Made by a program: the position numbers and the translations under genes. Shown in pieces: positions 28,921 through 37,900 of a stretch of 64,000 nt of DNA. Each line of letters opens with the position of its first letter. Position 1 is the first letter of the stretch. Under the pieces are notes generated by a model. That model was not told the origin of the DNA, did not search any database, and saw nothing but the letters and a program-made list of their open reading frames with translations. The DNA is from Lentzea guizhouensis (GTDB lineage: Bacteria > Actinomycetota > Actinomycetes > Mycobacteriales > Pseudonocardiaceae): assembly GCF_001701025.1 (NCBI RefSeq), contig NZ_CP016793.1, positions 9,300,001 to 9,364,000 of the forward strand. The letters are read 5' to 3'.

Positions 28921-30839
28921 GGCTTTGGGAGGGCCGCGCCACCGCACGGGTGGCGACGGCGGGGCTGACGGCCGGGCTGCTGGCCCTGGCCGGGCTGGCG
29001 CTGTGGAGCAGCATCAGCGCGCAGACGACGACCGCGCACGTGCGGGAGCTCAACGAGACCAGCGAGCGCTGGAGCCGGGTGCTCGAGCACATCAACATCG
29101 CCGACAACGCGTTGCGCGACCTGCAGCTCAAGCGCACCGAGCAGACCATCGAGCCGTTGCGGAACTCGATCGGCGCGGCCCGCGGTGAGCTGGAGTGGCT
29201 GCGCGTGAACGGCGACGTGTCGGACGTGGCGGTGGCCACGCGCCTGTTGCCGCTCTACGACACGACGACGGACACGCTGCGCAAGGTGCTGGCCGGGGAG
29301 GATCCGGCGCAGGCCGACCAGGCCGGGTTCGCGCACTCGTCGCTGCGCCGGCAGATCTCCTCGACGATCGGCGCGAAGCGGCTCGACACCACCGACTACC
29401 TGCGCGCGGCCGACGAGAAGAACAGCAGCCTGCGGTTCGCGCAGATCGTGGCGTTCGTGCTGGACGCGTTCCTGGTGGGCCTGTTCGGCATGGTGCTGCT
29501 GGGCCACCGGCGCAAGATCCTGCGCCAGGCCGCGAAGAACGAGCACGAGGCGCACCACGACGCGTTGACGGGCCTGGCGAACCGGACGCTGCTCGCGCGG
29601 CGGATGGAACAGGCCGTCACCAAGGCGCACAAGAAGCACGAGCCGCTGGCGTTGCTGATCGTGGACCTGGACAGGTTCAAGGAGGTCAACGACTCGCTCG
29701 GGCACCACGTCGGCGACCTGCTGCTGCGCCAGGTGGCGAACCGGCTGTCGTGGGCGGTGCGCGACACCGACCTGGTGGCCCGCCTGGGCGGTGACGAGTT
29801 CGCGGTGCTGCTGCCCGGCGTCGGCTCGGCGGACAACGCGCGGATGGTGGCCGACAAGATCCTCACGGCGCTGGCGATGCCGGTGACGCTGGAGGGCCTG
29901 GAGCTGGAGATCGCGGGCAGCGTCGGCGTGGCGCTGTGCCCGACCGACTCCCTCGACGGCCACGAGCTGCTGCGGCACGCCGACATAGCGATGTACGCGG
30001 CCAAACGCGACAAGTCCGGTGTGGCCGTGTACGACGCACGGCTGCACGAACGCGGTGCTTCGCAGCTGACCGCCGTGACGGAGCTGCGCCACGCGATCGA
30101 CCGCGGCGAGCTGTTCCTGCACTACCAGCCCAAGGCGTTGGCCGATACGGGCGCCGTGTGTGGTGTGGAGGCGTTGGCGCGTTGGCAGCACCCGACGCGT
30201 GGCCTCGTCCGGCCCGATGAGTTCATCCCGGTCGCCGAGGAGAACGGCCTGATCGAGCCGCTGACCCGGTACGTGATCGACGCGGCGCTGCGCCAGTGCC
30301 GCGTGTGGTCGGACGCGGGCTGGGAGGTGCCGGTGTCGGTGAACGTGGGCGCCGCGTGCCTGCTGCACACCGAGTTCCCCGGCGACGTGGCCGACCTGAT
30401 CAAACGCCACGGCCTGCCCGCCCGGCTGCTGACGCTGGAGATCACCGAGTCCGCGATCATCTCCGACCCCGACCGCGCGGTGGAGGTGCTGCGCGGCCTG
30501 ACCGAGCTGGGCGTGCGGCTGTCGATCGACGACTTCGGCACCGGCTACTCGTCGATCTCGTACCTGCGCAGCATGCGGGTGCACGAGATGAAGCTGGACC
30601 GCTCGTTCGTCACGCACATGTGCACCGACGCCGGCGACTCGGCGATCGTGCACGCCCTGGTGGCCCTGGCCCGCAACTTCGGCCTGCAGGCCGTGGCGGA
30701 GGGCGTGGAGGACCAGGACACGTGGACGGCGCTGGCCGAGGCGGGCTGTGACGTCGTGCAGGGGTACTTCCTCAGCGAGCCGCTGCCCGCCGAGGAAGTG
30801 GTGGCCTGGCTGGGCGACCGGGCGGCCGCCCACGCCTAG
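28917..30839 (+). CDS. Membrane-bound GGDEF-EAL c-di-GMP enzyme
   Basis: 640 residues from GTG 28917 (GTGA overlap). Two membrane helices (about 14-34 and 176-196) flank a ~140-residue helical extracytoplasmic sensor. The GGDEF motif (291-295) is intact and has an RxxD inhibitory site at 282-285. The EAL domain keeps 'EAL' (418-420), 'ITES', 'DDFGTGYSS' and 'KLDRSF', so both synthesis and hydrolysis of c-di-GMP look possible. c-di-GMP controls development through BldD in actinomycetes. The coupled binding protein should pass a ligand signal to the sensor. Confidence 0.93.
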   Translation: MRLWEGRATARVATAGLTAGLLALAGLALWSSISAQTTTAHVRELNETSERWSRVLEHINIADNALRDLQLKRTEQTIEPLRNSIGAARGELEWLRVNGDVSDVAVATRLLPLYDTTTDTLRKVLAGEDPAQADQAGFAHSSLRRQISSTIGAKRLDTTDYLRAADEKNSSLRFAQIVAFVLDAFLVGLFGMVLLGHRRKILRQAAKNEHEAHHDALTGLANRTLLARRMEQAVTKAHKKHEPLALLIVDLDRFKEVNDSLGHHVGDLLLRQVANRLSWAVRDTDLVARLGGDEFAVLLPGVGSADNARMVADKILTALAMPVTLEGLELEIAGSVGVALCPTDSLDGHELLRHADIAMYAAKRDKSGVAVYDARLHERGASQLTAVTELRHAIDRGELFLHYQPKALADTGAVCGVEALARWQHPTRGLVRPDEFIPVAEENGLIEPLTRYVIDAALRQCRVWSDAGWEVPVSVNVGAACLLHTEFPGDVADLIKRHGLPARLLTLEITESAIISDPDRAVEVLRGLTELGVRLSIDDFGTGYSSISYLRSMRVHEMKLDRSFVTHMCTDAGDSAIVHALVALARNFGLQAVAEGVEDQDTWTALAEAGCDVVQGYFLSEPLPAEEVVAWLGDRAAAHA

Positions 30840-30842
30840 CGC

Positions 30843-30970
30843 GCATCTGCGAGTACCACCAACCGAAGATCAACGAGCCTTCAACTGCACCCAACACGTT
30901 CGCCGCGCGGCGAACGTGTTGGGTGCAGTTGAAGGCGGTTCCGGGGATGGTTGGTGGTACTTGCAGATGC
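30843..30970. repeat. 128-bp inverted repeat (long two-part palindrome)
   Basis: Outer arms 30843-30864 and 30949-30970 match at 21 of 22 positions; inner arms 30878-30906 and 30907-30935 match at all 29 positions with no loop base between them. Two 13-base unpaired segments separate the arms. It fills the gap between two converging genes (stops at 30839 and 30974). No T-tract follows, so it is not an ordinary intrinsic terminator. Confidence 0.95.
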
Positions 30971-30973
30971 CGG

Positions 30974-31912
30974 TCAGGCCGGGGTGGGGCGGGCGCGCCA
31001 GGTGTCGATCAGCGGCTTCATGAACTCGGCGATCTGCGGCAGCTGCGGGGTGACGGAGAGGTAGGCGATCGCGCGGACGGCGGCGACGGCGTTGACGAAC
31101 TCGAGCACCTTGTCGTCGAGTTCGCGTGTGTTGTTGGCGCGGGCACCGCGGTTGTAGGCCGCTTCGAGGTCCGGCCCGAGCGAGGCGAGGTCCCACTCGA
31201 CCGGCCCGTAGGTGATGAGCTCGAAGTCGGAGAACAACGGCCCGTTCGTGCTCGCGAAGATGTTCGCGGGCGGGCAGTCGCCGTGGATCGGCTGCAGCGC
31301 GATTCCGGGGAACCGCTTTTCGAATTCGGCCTGTTCCCGCACGGCCGGTTCGAGCTGCGCCCATTCGCGTTCCGCGCGTTCGCGATCGGCGGGGTCGAGC
31401 AGGTCCGGGTGCTTTTCCAGAATGCGGAAGGATTCGGTGATGAACTGCGGTTCCGCCGTGCCGAGGAACTGCAGTTCACCGGGGTAGTCCTTCAGCGCCG
31501 CATGCAGTTCGGCGGCCTTTTCCGAGTTCGCGACGTAGTCCGGTTCCCCGCTCCTGTCCTCTTCCACGAACGGCCAGAACGTGATGGAGAACCCGTCGCG
31601 CTGCACCGGTTTCGCCGACACGTCGTCCGCGGGCGGGATCACCGGCGTGCCCTGGTTCGCGAGCCACCGGGCCACGTCGAGCTCACGCTGCTGGCGGGCG
31701 GTGGTGGCGTCGAGGTCCTCGGTGTGCGGCAGGACCACCGGCACGCGGGCCACGACGGGGCTCGGCGCCAGGTGGACGACGACGGAGAAGAGCTCGTAGA
31801 GCACCTTCGGTTCGGTGATGGTGAGCCCGAGGTCGCGACCTGCCGCCACGGCCGCGTCCTTGGCGGCGGTGGTGCGCCGGGCGATGTCTTCTGGGGTCGC
31901 GAAGGCTGTCAT
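30974..31912 (-). CDS. Aminoglycoside phosphotransferase-like kinase
   Basis: 312 residues with the APH/choline-kinase core: the catalytic loop 'IHGDCPPANIF' (Asp212, Asn217) and the metal-binding 'FSDFE' (Asp229), followed by 'GPVEWDLASLG'. The N-lobe is less conserved. Members phosphorylate antibiotics, sugars or small metabolites; no resistance role can be claimed. It stands alone, ending at the long palindrome. Confidence 0.82.
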   Translation of the reverse strand: MTAFATPEDIARRTTAAKDAAVAAGRDLGLTITEPKVLYELFSVVVHLAPSPVVARVPVVLPHTEDLDATTARQQRELDVARWLANQGTPVIPPADDVSAKPVQRDGFSITFWPFVEEDRSGEPDYVANSEKAAELHAALKDYPGELQFLGTAEPQFITESFRILEKHPDLLDPADRERAEREWAQLEPAVREQAEFEKRFPGIALQPIHGDCPPANIFASTNGPLFSDFELITYGPVEWDLASLGPDLEAAYNRGARANNTRELDDKVLEFVNAVAAVRAIAYLSVTPQLPQIAEFMKPLIDTWRARPTPA

Positions 31913-31956
31913 GGCACGATCGTGTCACGACAGCCCGCGCGACCGCAGATCATTTA

Positions 31957-34953
31957 TCAGTGACCGCAGCAGGCGTGGTCCGCCCACTCCGGCTCGTGCC
32001 ACCAGTGCTCGTTCTCCGCCGACGCCAACGGCGCCAAAGCCTCGGACGACGCCATCACCCGCTGCCCCTGATAAGGCTTCAGCAGATCGGCAACGGTGTG
32101 CAGCCGCCCGCCGACCATCACCTGCCGCACGTCCGCCGCCGCCTTGATGTCGACCAGTGGGTTGCCGGAGACGAACGCGATGTCCGCCGGCGCCCCCGGC
32201 TTCAGCGACCCGAGCGGCAGCCCCAGCCACCGCGCCGGGTTGCGGGTCGCGGTGATCAGCGCCTCCCGCGGCGTGAAGCCGAACTTCACCATCGCGCGCA
32301 GGTTCATGTGCGTGGCGGTGGCGGGTGCGTCCAGAGGCGCGTCGGTGCCGCAGATGACCAGGCCGCCGCCGCGGTGGACGGCCAGGGCGAACTCGACCCA
32401 GCCGCGCAGGATGTGCAGCGAGGAGGTGGCGCCGCCGGAGTTCGCGTCGGCCAGGTAGCGCTCGTACTCCCACGGCGGGAAGAGGACGCGGGTGCGTTCG
32501 TCCAGGGCCAGCGACCTGTCCTCGGCGAACAGGGCGCGGTTGTGGAACAGGGTCGGGGTCATGGACATGCCGGTGCGGGTGAACAGCGCGACCACGTCGG
32601 AGTAGGCGCGGCCCTGGCGGGAGACGGTGTGGGAGTAGCCGAGTCGGTTGGTGGCGCCGACGTGTTCCATGCCGTTCATGCCGATGTTCGCGGCCGGGTA
32701 GAGGTAGTGCGAGGACAGCGGCACGCGGGAGCGCTGGACGGCCGCGCGTTGCAGTTCGACGGGCAGGCGGACGTAGGTCTTGAGCATGTCGTAGCCGAGC
32801 TCGTGGGCGCGGCGCAGTTCGAGGTCGAGCTGGGCGCGCGAGAGGGTCGGGCGCATGAAGTTGTAGTAGACGCGGGAACCGTCGACGGCCTCGCCGGTCG
32901 CGTAGAAGCGGGGGCCGGTCAGGGTGCCGGCGGCGAGCGCTTCGCGGGTCTCGACCATCTGGTAGACCGGGTCGCCGGGTGAGCGGACGGTGGTGATGCC
33001 GTAGGCGAGCCACACGTTGCCCTGGCGCGCGCCCCAGGCCCGGCCGCGCAGGTGCCAGTGGTTGTGGGCGTCGATCAGGCCGGGGATGGCGGTCAGCGTG
33101 CTCGCGTCCACGTCGGCGCGGCCCCGGTGCGGGCGGACGTCCTCGACTCGGCCGTTCTCCACGACGATGTCGACGTTCGAACGCAGCCGCTCGGCCTCGC
33201 CGTCCCAGTAGGCGCCGACGTGGATCACCTGACGATCCGGTGCCTTCGGCCTGCGCCACGTCAACCCGACCCGGATGGTGTTGACCGATCCGTCCAAGGT
33301 GGACTTCCGCAGGCGGCCGTTGTTCAGGTACACCAACGCGTTGTTGCCGTGCCACGCCAGCGAGTCGGTGACCTCACGGGTGACCTGCCGCGGTGTGCCG
33401 AGGAAGCGGCCCTTGCCGTCGACGGCGACGACGAAAGCCACGCTCTCCACGACGAACGCCAGCTGCTTGCCGTCCGGTGACCACACCGGGCCGTCGTCGC
33501 CGCGGGTCGCGATCGAGCGGAACGGCATCGGCTCGGTGTACCTGAGCTCGCCGCTGACCAGGTCCACGGTGAGGACCTGGCTGGTGCCCTCGCGGAACCG
33601 GCGGGAGAACGGCTTCACCGCGGCCAGCGCGACGACCGTGCCGTCGGCGGACCAGGTCGGGCGGCCCGGCTGGAACAACGTCGGCGTCACCTGGCGGCGA
33701 CCGGCCGCGTCGACGACCCACACCTGGCCGTCCTGGTCGACGTAGGCGACCTTCGACCCGTCCGGCGAGAACCGCGGCGTGGTCTGCGCGTGCGGCGCCG
33801 GGGCGTACGCGGTGTCGTCACCACTGCGCAGGTCACGCACCCGCAACTGCGCCACACCCGACCGGTCGCTCGCGTACAGCACCTTCGTGCCGTCGGGCGA
33901 GAAGTCCGGGTCGGAGTCGAAGTACGCGCCGTCGGTGAGCTTGGTCGTGCGGCCGTCGCTGACCAGCCACAGCGCGTTCAACGCCCGGAACGCGATCTTC
34001 GACCCGTCGCGGGACACCACCGGGCTCGCGATGCCCTTGACCTGACCACCGGTGAGGGTGCGCGCCCGGTGCTGCCGTGGCGTGCGGACCGGAACCGCCG
34101 CCTCGAACGGGATGTCCTTTGTGGACCCGCCTGCCAGCAGCCGGATCTTGCCGTCCGCCGTGTACAGCACGCTGTCGCCGTCCCACAGCGGCGCGAACCC
34201 GAACACGTCCTGCCCGGTGACGACCGCCCGGTCGCCGAGCACCAGGTCGGCCTGACCGGGCCGCATCAGCGTGTAGGAGGGCAGCCCGCCCGGCCCGAAG
34301 CTCGCCCCGAACAGCTGCGCGCCCGCCGGTGCGGTGACCAGGCGTTCGCGCGTGCCGTCCAGCGACACCGCGTCCACGGCCGCGGTGCCGACGGTGAAGA
34401 TCAGCCGCTTGCCGTCGGGTGACCACTGCGGTGCGGCCGCCTCGTCCGGCACGCCGGTGAGCTGGGTGATCGCGCCGGACCGCACCTCCAGCACGTAGAC
34501 GCCGTAGCTGCCGTCGCGATCGCTGGTGAAGGCGATTCTGGTGCCGTCCGGCGAGAACGCGGGCTCGCGGTGGTCGAACCGCCCGCTGGTCAGCTGCCGG
34601 ACATCGCGACCGGCGAGGTCGGTGACGTACAGGTGGTAGTTGCCGTCCCGATAGGACTGGAACGCGATCTGGTTTCCCGGCCCGAACGACGGCAGTGACG
34701 CGTCCTGCAGGTCGTCGGTCAGCCTGCGCGCGACGCCACCGGTGGCCGGCAGCACCCAGATCGCGGTGACCAGGTCGATCGCGAGCCACCTGCGGTCCTT
34801 CGACCGGGTCACGGAGATGTTGGTGCCCTGTGTCAGCGTGACCAGGTCGTGCGGTTTCGCCTCGGCGGCACCGGGGGTGAGCGTGGACGCGGCGGTGGCG
34901 ACGGCGGCGGCCTGGCCGGTGCGGGTCAGCAGTTCACGACGAGACAGGTCCAT
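31957..34953 (-). CDS. Tat-exported TolB-type beta-propeller/amidohydrolase fusion
   Basis: 998 residues from ATG 34953. It opens with a Tat signal ('SRRELLTRTGQAAAVATAAS'). Residues ~40-590 carry many WD40-like/TolB repeats of the 'FSPDGTKVLYASDRSG' type. Residues ~600-960 form an amidohydrolase with 'DAHNHWH' (HxH), a candidate carboxylated Lys in 'MLKTYVRLP', His residues in 'SSHYLYPAANIGMNGMEHVG' and Asp in 'GTDAPLD'. The protein ends 'HACCGH'. Such fusions are thought to be exported metallo-hydrolases with a propeller lid; the substrate is unknown. The gene stands alone. Confidence 0.88.
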   Translation of the reverse strand: MDLSRRELLTRTGQAAAVATAASTLTPGAAEAKPHDLVTLTQGTNISVTRSKDRRWLAIDLVTAIWVLPATGGVARRLTDDLQDASLPSFGPGNQIAFQSYRDGNYHLYVTDLAGRDVRQLTSGRFDHREPAFSPDGTRIAFTSDRDGSYGVYVLEVRSGAITQLTGVPDEAAAPQWSPDGKRLIFTVGTAAVDAVSLDGTRERLVTAPAGAQLFGASFGPGGLPSYTLMRPGQADLVLGDRAVVTGQDVFGFAPLWDGDSVLYTADGKIRLLAGGSTKDIPFEAAVPVRTPRQHRARTLTGGQVKGIASPVVSRDGSKIAFRALNALWLVSDGRTTKLTDGAYFDSDPDFSPDGTKVLYASDRSGVAQLRVRDLRSGDDTAYAPAPHAQTTPRFSPDGSKVAYVDQDGQVWVVDAAGRRQVTPTLFQPGRPTWSADGTVVALAAVKPFSRRFREGTSQVLTVDLVSGELRYTEPMPFRSIATRGDDGPVWSPDGKQLAFVVESVAFVVAVDGKGRFLGTPRQVTREVTDSLAWHGNNALVYLNNGRLRKSTLDGSVNTIRVGLTWRRPKAPDRQVIHVGAYWDGEAERLRSNVDIVVENGRVEDVRPHRGRADVDASTLTAIPGLIDAHNHWHLRGRAWGARQGNVWLAYGITTVRSPGDPVYQMVETREALAAGTLTGPRFYATGEAVDGSRVYYNFMRPTLSRAQLDLELRRAHELGYDMLKTYVRLPVELQRAAVQRSRVPLSSHYLYPAANIGMNGMEHVGATNRLGYSHTVSRQGRAYSDVVALFTRTGMSMTPTLFHNRALFAEDRSLALDERTRVLFPPWEYERYLADANSGGATSSLHILRGWVEFALAVHRGGGLVICGTDAPLDAPATATHMNLRAMVKFGFTPREALITATRNPARWLGLPLGSLKPGAPADIAFVSGNPLVDIKAAADVRQVMVGGRLHTVADLLKPYQGQRVMASSEALAPLASAENEHWWHEPEWADHACCGH

Positions 34954-35074
34954 GCGTGGCACTCCCCCAACTTTCGATCCCCTAGGAGGTCCACCCTGCC
35001 ACCGCACCCGGCGGGCACTATCCACCATTCGGCCCAGCGTCCAGGATGTGAACGCCGGGCCGCACGCCCTTGCG

Positions 35075-35239
35075 TCAGGCCACCGCCGCGTACACCAGGG
35101 CGAGGATCGAGCTGGGACAGCAGATCACGAAGAGCCCCACCGCGCCGTAGAACGGCTCCTTCTTCACGACCATGGCGGCCAGGCCACCGGTTCCGGCCAG
35201 CACGGAGGCGAGCAGCAACACCAGTACCAGGTAGGACAT
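35075..35239 (-). CDS. Small membrane protein, 54 residues
   Basis: From ATG 35239: two hydrophobic stretches ('LVLVLLLASVLAGTGGLAAMVV' and 'YGAVGLFVICCPSSILALVYAAV') joined by a short basic/acidic loop 'KKEPF'. It follows the small secreted-protein gene by 30 bp on the same strand. Function unknown. Confidence 0.55.
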   Translation of the reverse strand: MSYLVLVLLLASVLAGTGGLAAMVVKKEPFYGAVGLFVICCPSSILALVYAAVA

Positions 35240-35269
35240 GTTCTTCTTCCTTCGCAACGAGAATCCGGG

Positions 35270-35562
35270 TCACGGCACGCGGGGGCGTGCGGTGGTGCCC
35301 GGCACGAAGGTGTGCCCGGTGTCCTGGACGTCGTTGCCCGGCAACAGGTCTCGTGTCGCGGCGTCGTCTCGGGCACGGGACCCGCGGCCGCGGCGGGCCG
35401 CCACGCCCAGCCGGTGTCCGGGGCGGCGGGAACGGCGGTGGCACCGGCCGAGACCGAGACGCTGCTGGGCAGGTGCCGGTCCCCGATGTCCTCGTGCTCC
35501 CGGTGACCGGGGATCAGCGCCAGCAGCAGGACGAGCAGCAGCGCCGGCGCGGCACGGTTCAC
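35270..35562 (-). CDS. Small secreted or anchored protein, frameshifted near 35385
   Basis: A GTG at 35562 overlaps the antiporter stop (GTGA). It starts 'MNRAAPALLLVLLLALIPGHRE', a signal peptide or anchor. Near 35385 the frame shifts by one apparently missing base to 'DDAATRDLLPGNDVQDTGHTFVPG' and stops at 35270, giving about 98 residues. Without the shift the C-terminus becomes Cys-rich and implausible. No family recognised. Confidence 0.45.
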
Positions 35563-36740
35563 GTCGTGGTCGTCCCTGCCCGCTTGCGTGCGAGGAACCC
35601 CGCGACCGGCTCGACGTAGCGGGCGGCGATCGGGCCGATCACGGCCATCAGCAGCACGTACGCGGTCGCCAGCGCGGCGAGCTGCTCGCTGACCATGCCG
35701 GACGCGACCGCGAGGCCGGCGATCACGATGGAGAACTCCCCGCGCGCCACCAGCGCGGCTCCCGCACGGGCCCGGCCCATCGGCCCGACGCCCTGCCTGC
35801 GTGCCGCCCACCAGCCGGTCGCGACCTTCGTCAGGGTGGTCACCACGGCGAGCGCCACCGCGACGCCGAGCACCGGCGGGATCGAGCGCGGGTCGGTGTT
35901 GAGGCCGAAGACCACGAAGAACATCGCCGCGAACAGGTCGCGCAACGGTTCCAGCAGCCGGGCGGCGTTCTCCGCGGTCGAGCCGGAGATCGCGATGCCG
36001 AGCAGGAACGCGCCGACCGCCGCCGAGACCTGCAGCTGGGACGCGACCCCGGCCACGAGCAGTGCGGAACCGAGGAGCTTGAGCAGGAACACCTCGTGGT
36101 CCGGACTGTCCACAACGGCCGAGATGACCCGGCCGTACTTCAACGCGACCACGAGCACGATGGTGATCGCGAGCAGCGAGATGCCGACGGAGGTGAGGCC
36201 GCCGAGGAAGCTGACCCCGGCGAGCAGCGCGGTGAGGACCGGCAGGTAGACCGCCATCGCGAGGTCCTCGAAGACCAGCACCGACAGGACCACCGGTGTC
36301 TCGCGGTTGCCCAGGCGCCCGAGGTCGCCGAGCACCTTCGCCACGATCCCGGACGAGGAGATGTAGGTGACGCCGGCCATCGCCAGCGCGCCAACAGGTC
36401 CCCAGCCCAGCAACAACGCCACCACGGCGCCGGGCGTGGCGTTGAGGACGATGTCGAGCAGGCCCGCGGTCCAGGACTTCTTCAGCCCGGTCGTGAGCTC
36501 GGAGGCCGAGTACTCGAGACCCAGGAACAACAACAGCAGCACCACGCCGATCTCGCTGGCGAGGTGCGCGAACTCCTCGATGCCGTGCAGCGGGACGATG
36601 CCACCGGCGCCGAACGCGAGGCCGCCGATCAGGTAGAGCGGGATGGGCGAGATGCCGAACCTCCAGGCCAGCCGCCCGAGCAGGCCCAGCCCGAAGAAGA
36701 CCGCACCCAGTTCGATCAGCGCGATCGTGGTGTCGTGCAC
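35559..36740 (-). CDS. CPA2 cation:proton antiporter (KhtU-like)
   Basis: 393 residues and about 12 membrane helices with the CPA2 core ('YLIGGLAFGAGG', 'SEIGVVLLLLFLGLEYS', 'SSSGIVAKVL', 'VLVFEDLAMAVYLPVL', 'ARGEFSIVIAGLA'). It lacks a C-terminal RCK domain; instead a TrkA_C protein is encoded 6 bp upstream, as in the KhtTU K+/H+ antiporter of Bacillus. Likely role: K+ or other cation efflux and pH control. Confidence 0.88.
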   Translation of the reverse strand: MHDTTIALIELGAVFFGLGLLGRLAWRFGISPIPLYLIGGLAFGAGGIVPLHGIEEFAHLASEIGVVLLLLFLGLEYSASELTTGLKKSWTAGLLDIVLNATPGAVVALLLGWGPVGALAMAGVTYISSSGIVAKVLGDLGRLGNRETPVVLSVLVFEDLAMAVYLPVLTALLAGVSFLGGLTSVGISLLAITIVLVVALKYGRVISAVVDSPDHEVFLLKLLGSALLVAGVASQLQVSAAVGAFLLGIAISGSTAENAARLLEPLRDLFAAMFFVVFGLNTDPRSIPPVLGVAVALAVVTTLTKVATGWWAARRQGVGPMGRARAGAALVARGEFSIVIAGLAVASGMVSEQLAALATAYVLLMAVIGPIAARYVEPVAGFLARKRAGTTTT

Positions 36741-36746
36741 TGTGCT

Positions 36747-37220
36747 TCAGCCGCCCGTCAGGATCTCGGCGGCCGTGTCGAGGCCGTCCGCGGTGCCCAC
36801 GACGACCGCGAGGTCACCGTCGGAGAACAGGAACTCCGGCCCCGGCGAGGGGTGCGCGGTGCCGGCCCGCACGACCGCCACGACCGACGCGCCGGTGCGG
36901 GTGCGCAGGGCGGTGTCGCCGAGCGTGCGGTGCGCGAACGCCGTGACCGGCAGCTGGCGCGTGGTGATGCCGGTGATGTCGTGGTGCTCGCGGCTCAGCT
37001 GCGTGACGAGCTGGGGTGCGCCGAGCAACCCGGCGAGCGTGCCGGCCTCCTCGGGGGCGAGCGGTATCGACGCCGCCGTCGCGTCCGGGTCGTCCTGTTT
37101 GGACAGTATGAGCTCGAACCTCCCGTCCCGGTAGGTGATCACGCCGATCCGGCGGCCGGAGCGGATGCTGAAGTCCTGCCGGACCCCGATGCCGGGCAGG
37201 GGCGTCACTTCGACGTTCAC
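36747..37220 (-). CDS. Antiporter regulatory subunit with TrkA_C domain (KhtT-like)
   Basis: 157 residues from GTG 37220. The N-terminal ~70 residues ('GIGVRQDFSIRSGRRIGVITYRDGRFELI') match KhtT-type subunits; the C-terminal TrkA_C (RCK_C) domain runs from 'LRTRTGASVVAVVRAGTAHPSPGPEFLFSDGDLAVVVG'. In KhtT this domain binds a nucleotide and gates the transporter. Directly upstream of the antiporter (6 bp). Confidence 0.85.
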   Translation of the reverse strand: MNVEVTPLPGIGVRQDFSIRSGRRIGVITYRDGRFELILSKQDDPDATAASIPLAPEEAGTLAGLLGAPQLVTQLSREHHDITGITTRQLPVTAFAHRTLGDTALRTRTGASVVAVVRAGTAHPSPGPEFLFSDGDLAVVVGTADGLDTAAEILTGG

Positions 37221-37252
37221 TGGCGTGCTTCCTGACTGGGGTTGTGGAGGTT

Positions 37253-37900
37253 CTAGGGTTCGATCAGCCCGGCGCGGATCGCGTACCGGGTGAGTTCGAG
37301 GCGGTCCTTGAGGCCGAGCTTCTGCAGCAGGTTGGCGCGGTGCCGTTCGACCGTCTTGACGCTGATGAACAGCATGTCGCCGATCTCCTTGGAGGAGTGG
37401 CCCTCCGCGACCAGCTTGAGGATCTCCTCCTCGCGGTCGGTGATGGCCCGCGACGGGATCCCGCCGCCCTCGCGAGCGCGGTCGAGGTAGTTGCGGATCA
37501 ACGAGTTCACCGCGCCGGGGTAGAGGAACGGCTCGCCGCGCATCGCCGCCCGGCACGCCTCGACGAGGTCGCGGTCGGCCACCGACTTGAGCACGTACCC
37601 GGACGCACCGGACTTGAGCGCCTCGAAGAAGTACTGCTCGTTGTCGTACATCGTGAGGATGAGGATCCGCAGGTCCGGCAGCAGCTTCGACAGCTCGCGC
37701 GCGGCCTGCAGGCCGGTCAGCCGCGGCATGGCGATGTCGAGGATCGCGAGGTCGGGCTGTTCGGCGCGGGCCTTGGTGATCGCCTCGGCGCCGTCACCGG
37801 CCTCGGCCACGACGGTGAGGTCCGGTTCGTTGTCGAGGATCAGCCGGACGCCGCGGCGCACCAGCGCGTGGTCGTCGGCGAGCAGGATGCGCGTCTTCAC
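37253..37900 (-). CDS. NarL-type response regulator
   Basis: 215 residues from GTG 37900. The receiver has the acidic pair DD (9-10), phospho-acceptor Asp55 in 'LAILDIAMP' and Lys in 'YVLKS'. The output is a LuxR-type helix-turn-helix ('LTDREEEILKLVAEGHSSKEIGDMLFISVKTVERHRANLLQKL'). Its start overlaps the kinase stop (GTGA), so kinase and regulator form one unit, 32 bp before the antiporter regulatory gene, which it may control. Confidence 0.94.
   Translation of the reverse strand: MKTRILLADDHALVRRGVRLILDNEPDLTVVAEAGDGAEAITKARAEQPDLAILDIAMPRLTGLQAARELSKLLPDLRILILTMYDNEQYFFEALKSGASGYVLKSVADRDLVEACRAAMRGEPFLYPGAVNSLIRNYLDRAREGGGIPSRAITDREEEILKLVAEGHSSKEIGDMLFISVKTVERHRANLLQKLGLKDRLELTRYAIRAGLIEP

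Noticed and set aside
30974..31912. Aminoglycoside resistance gene
   Set aside because: Only the general kinase core is conserved; nothing in context supports antibiotic phosphorylation.
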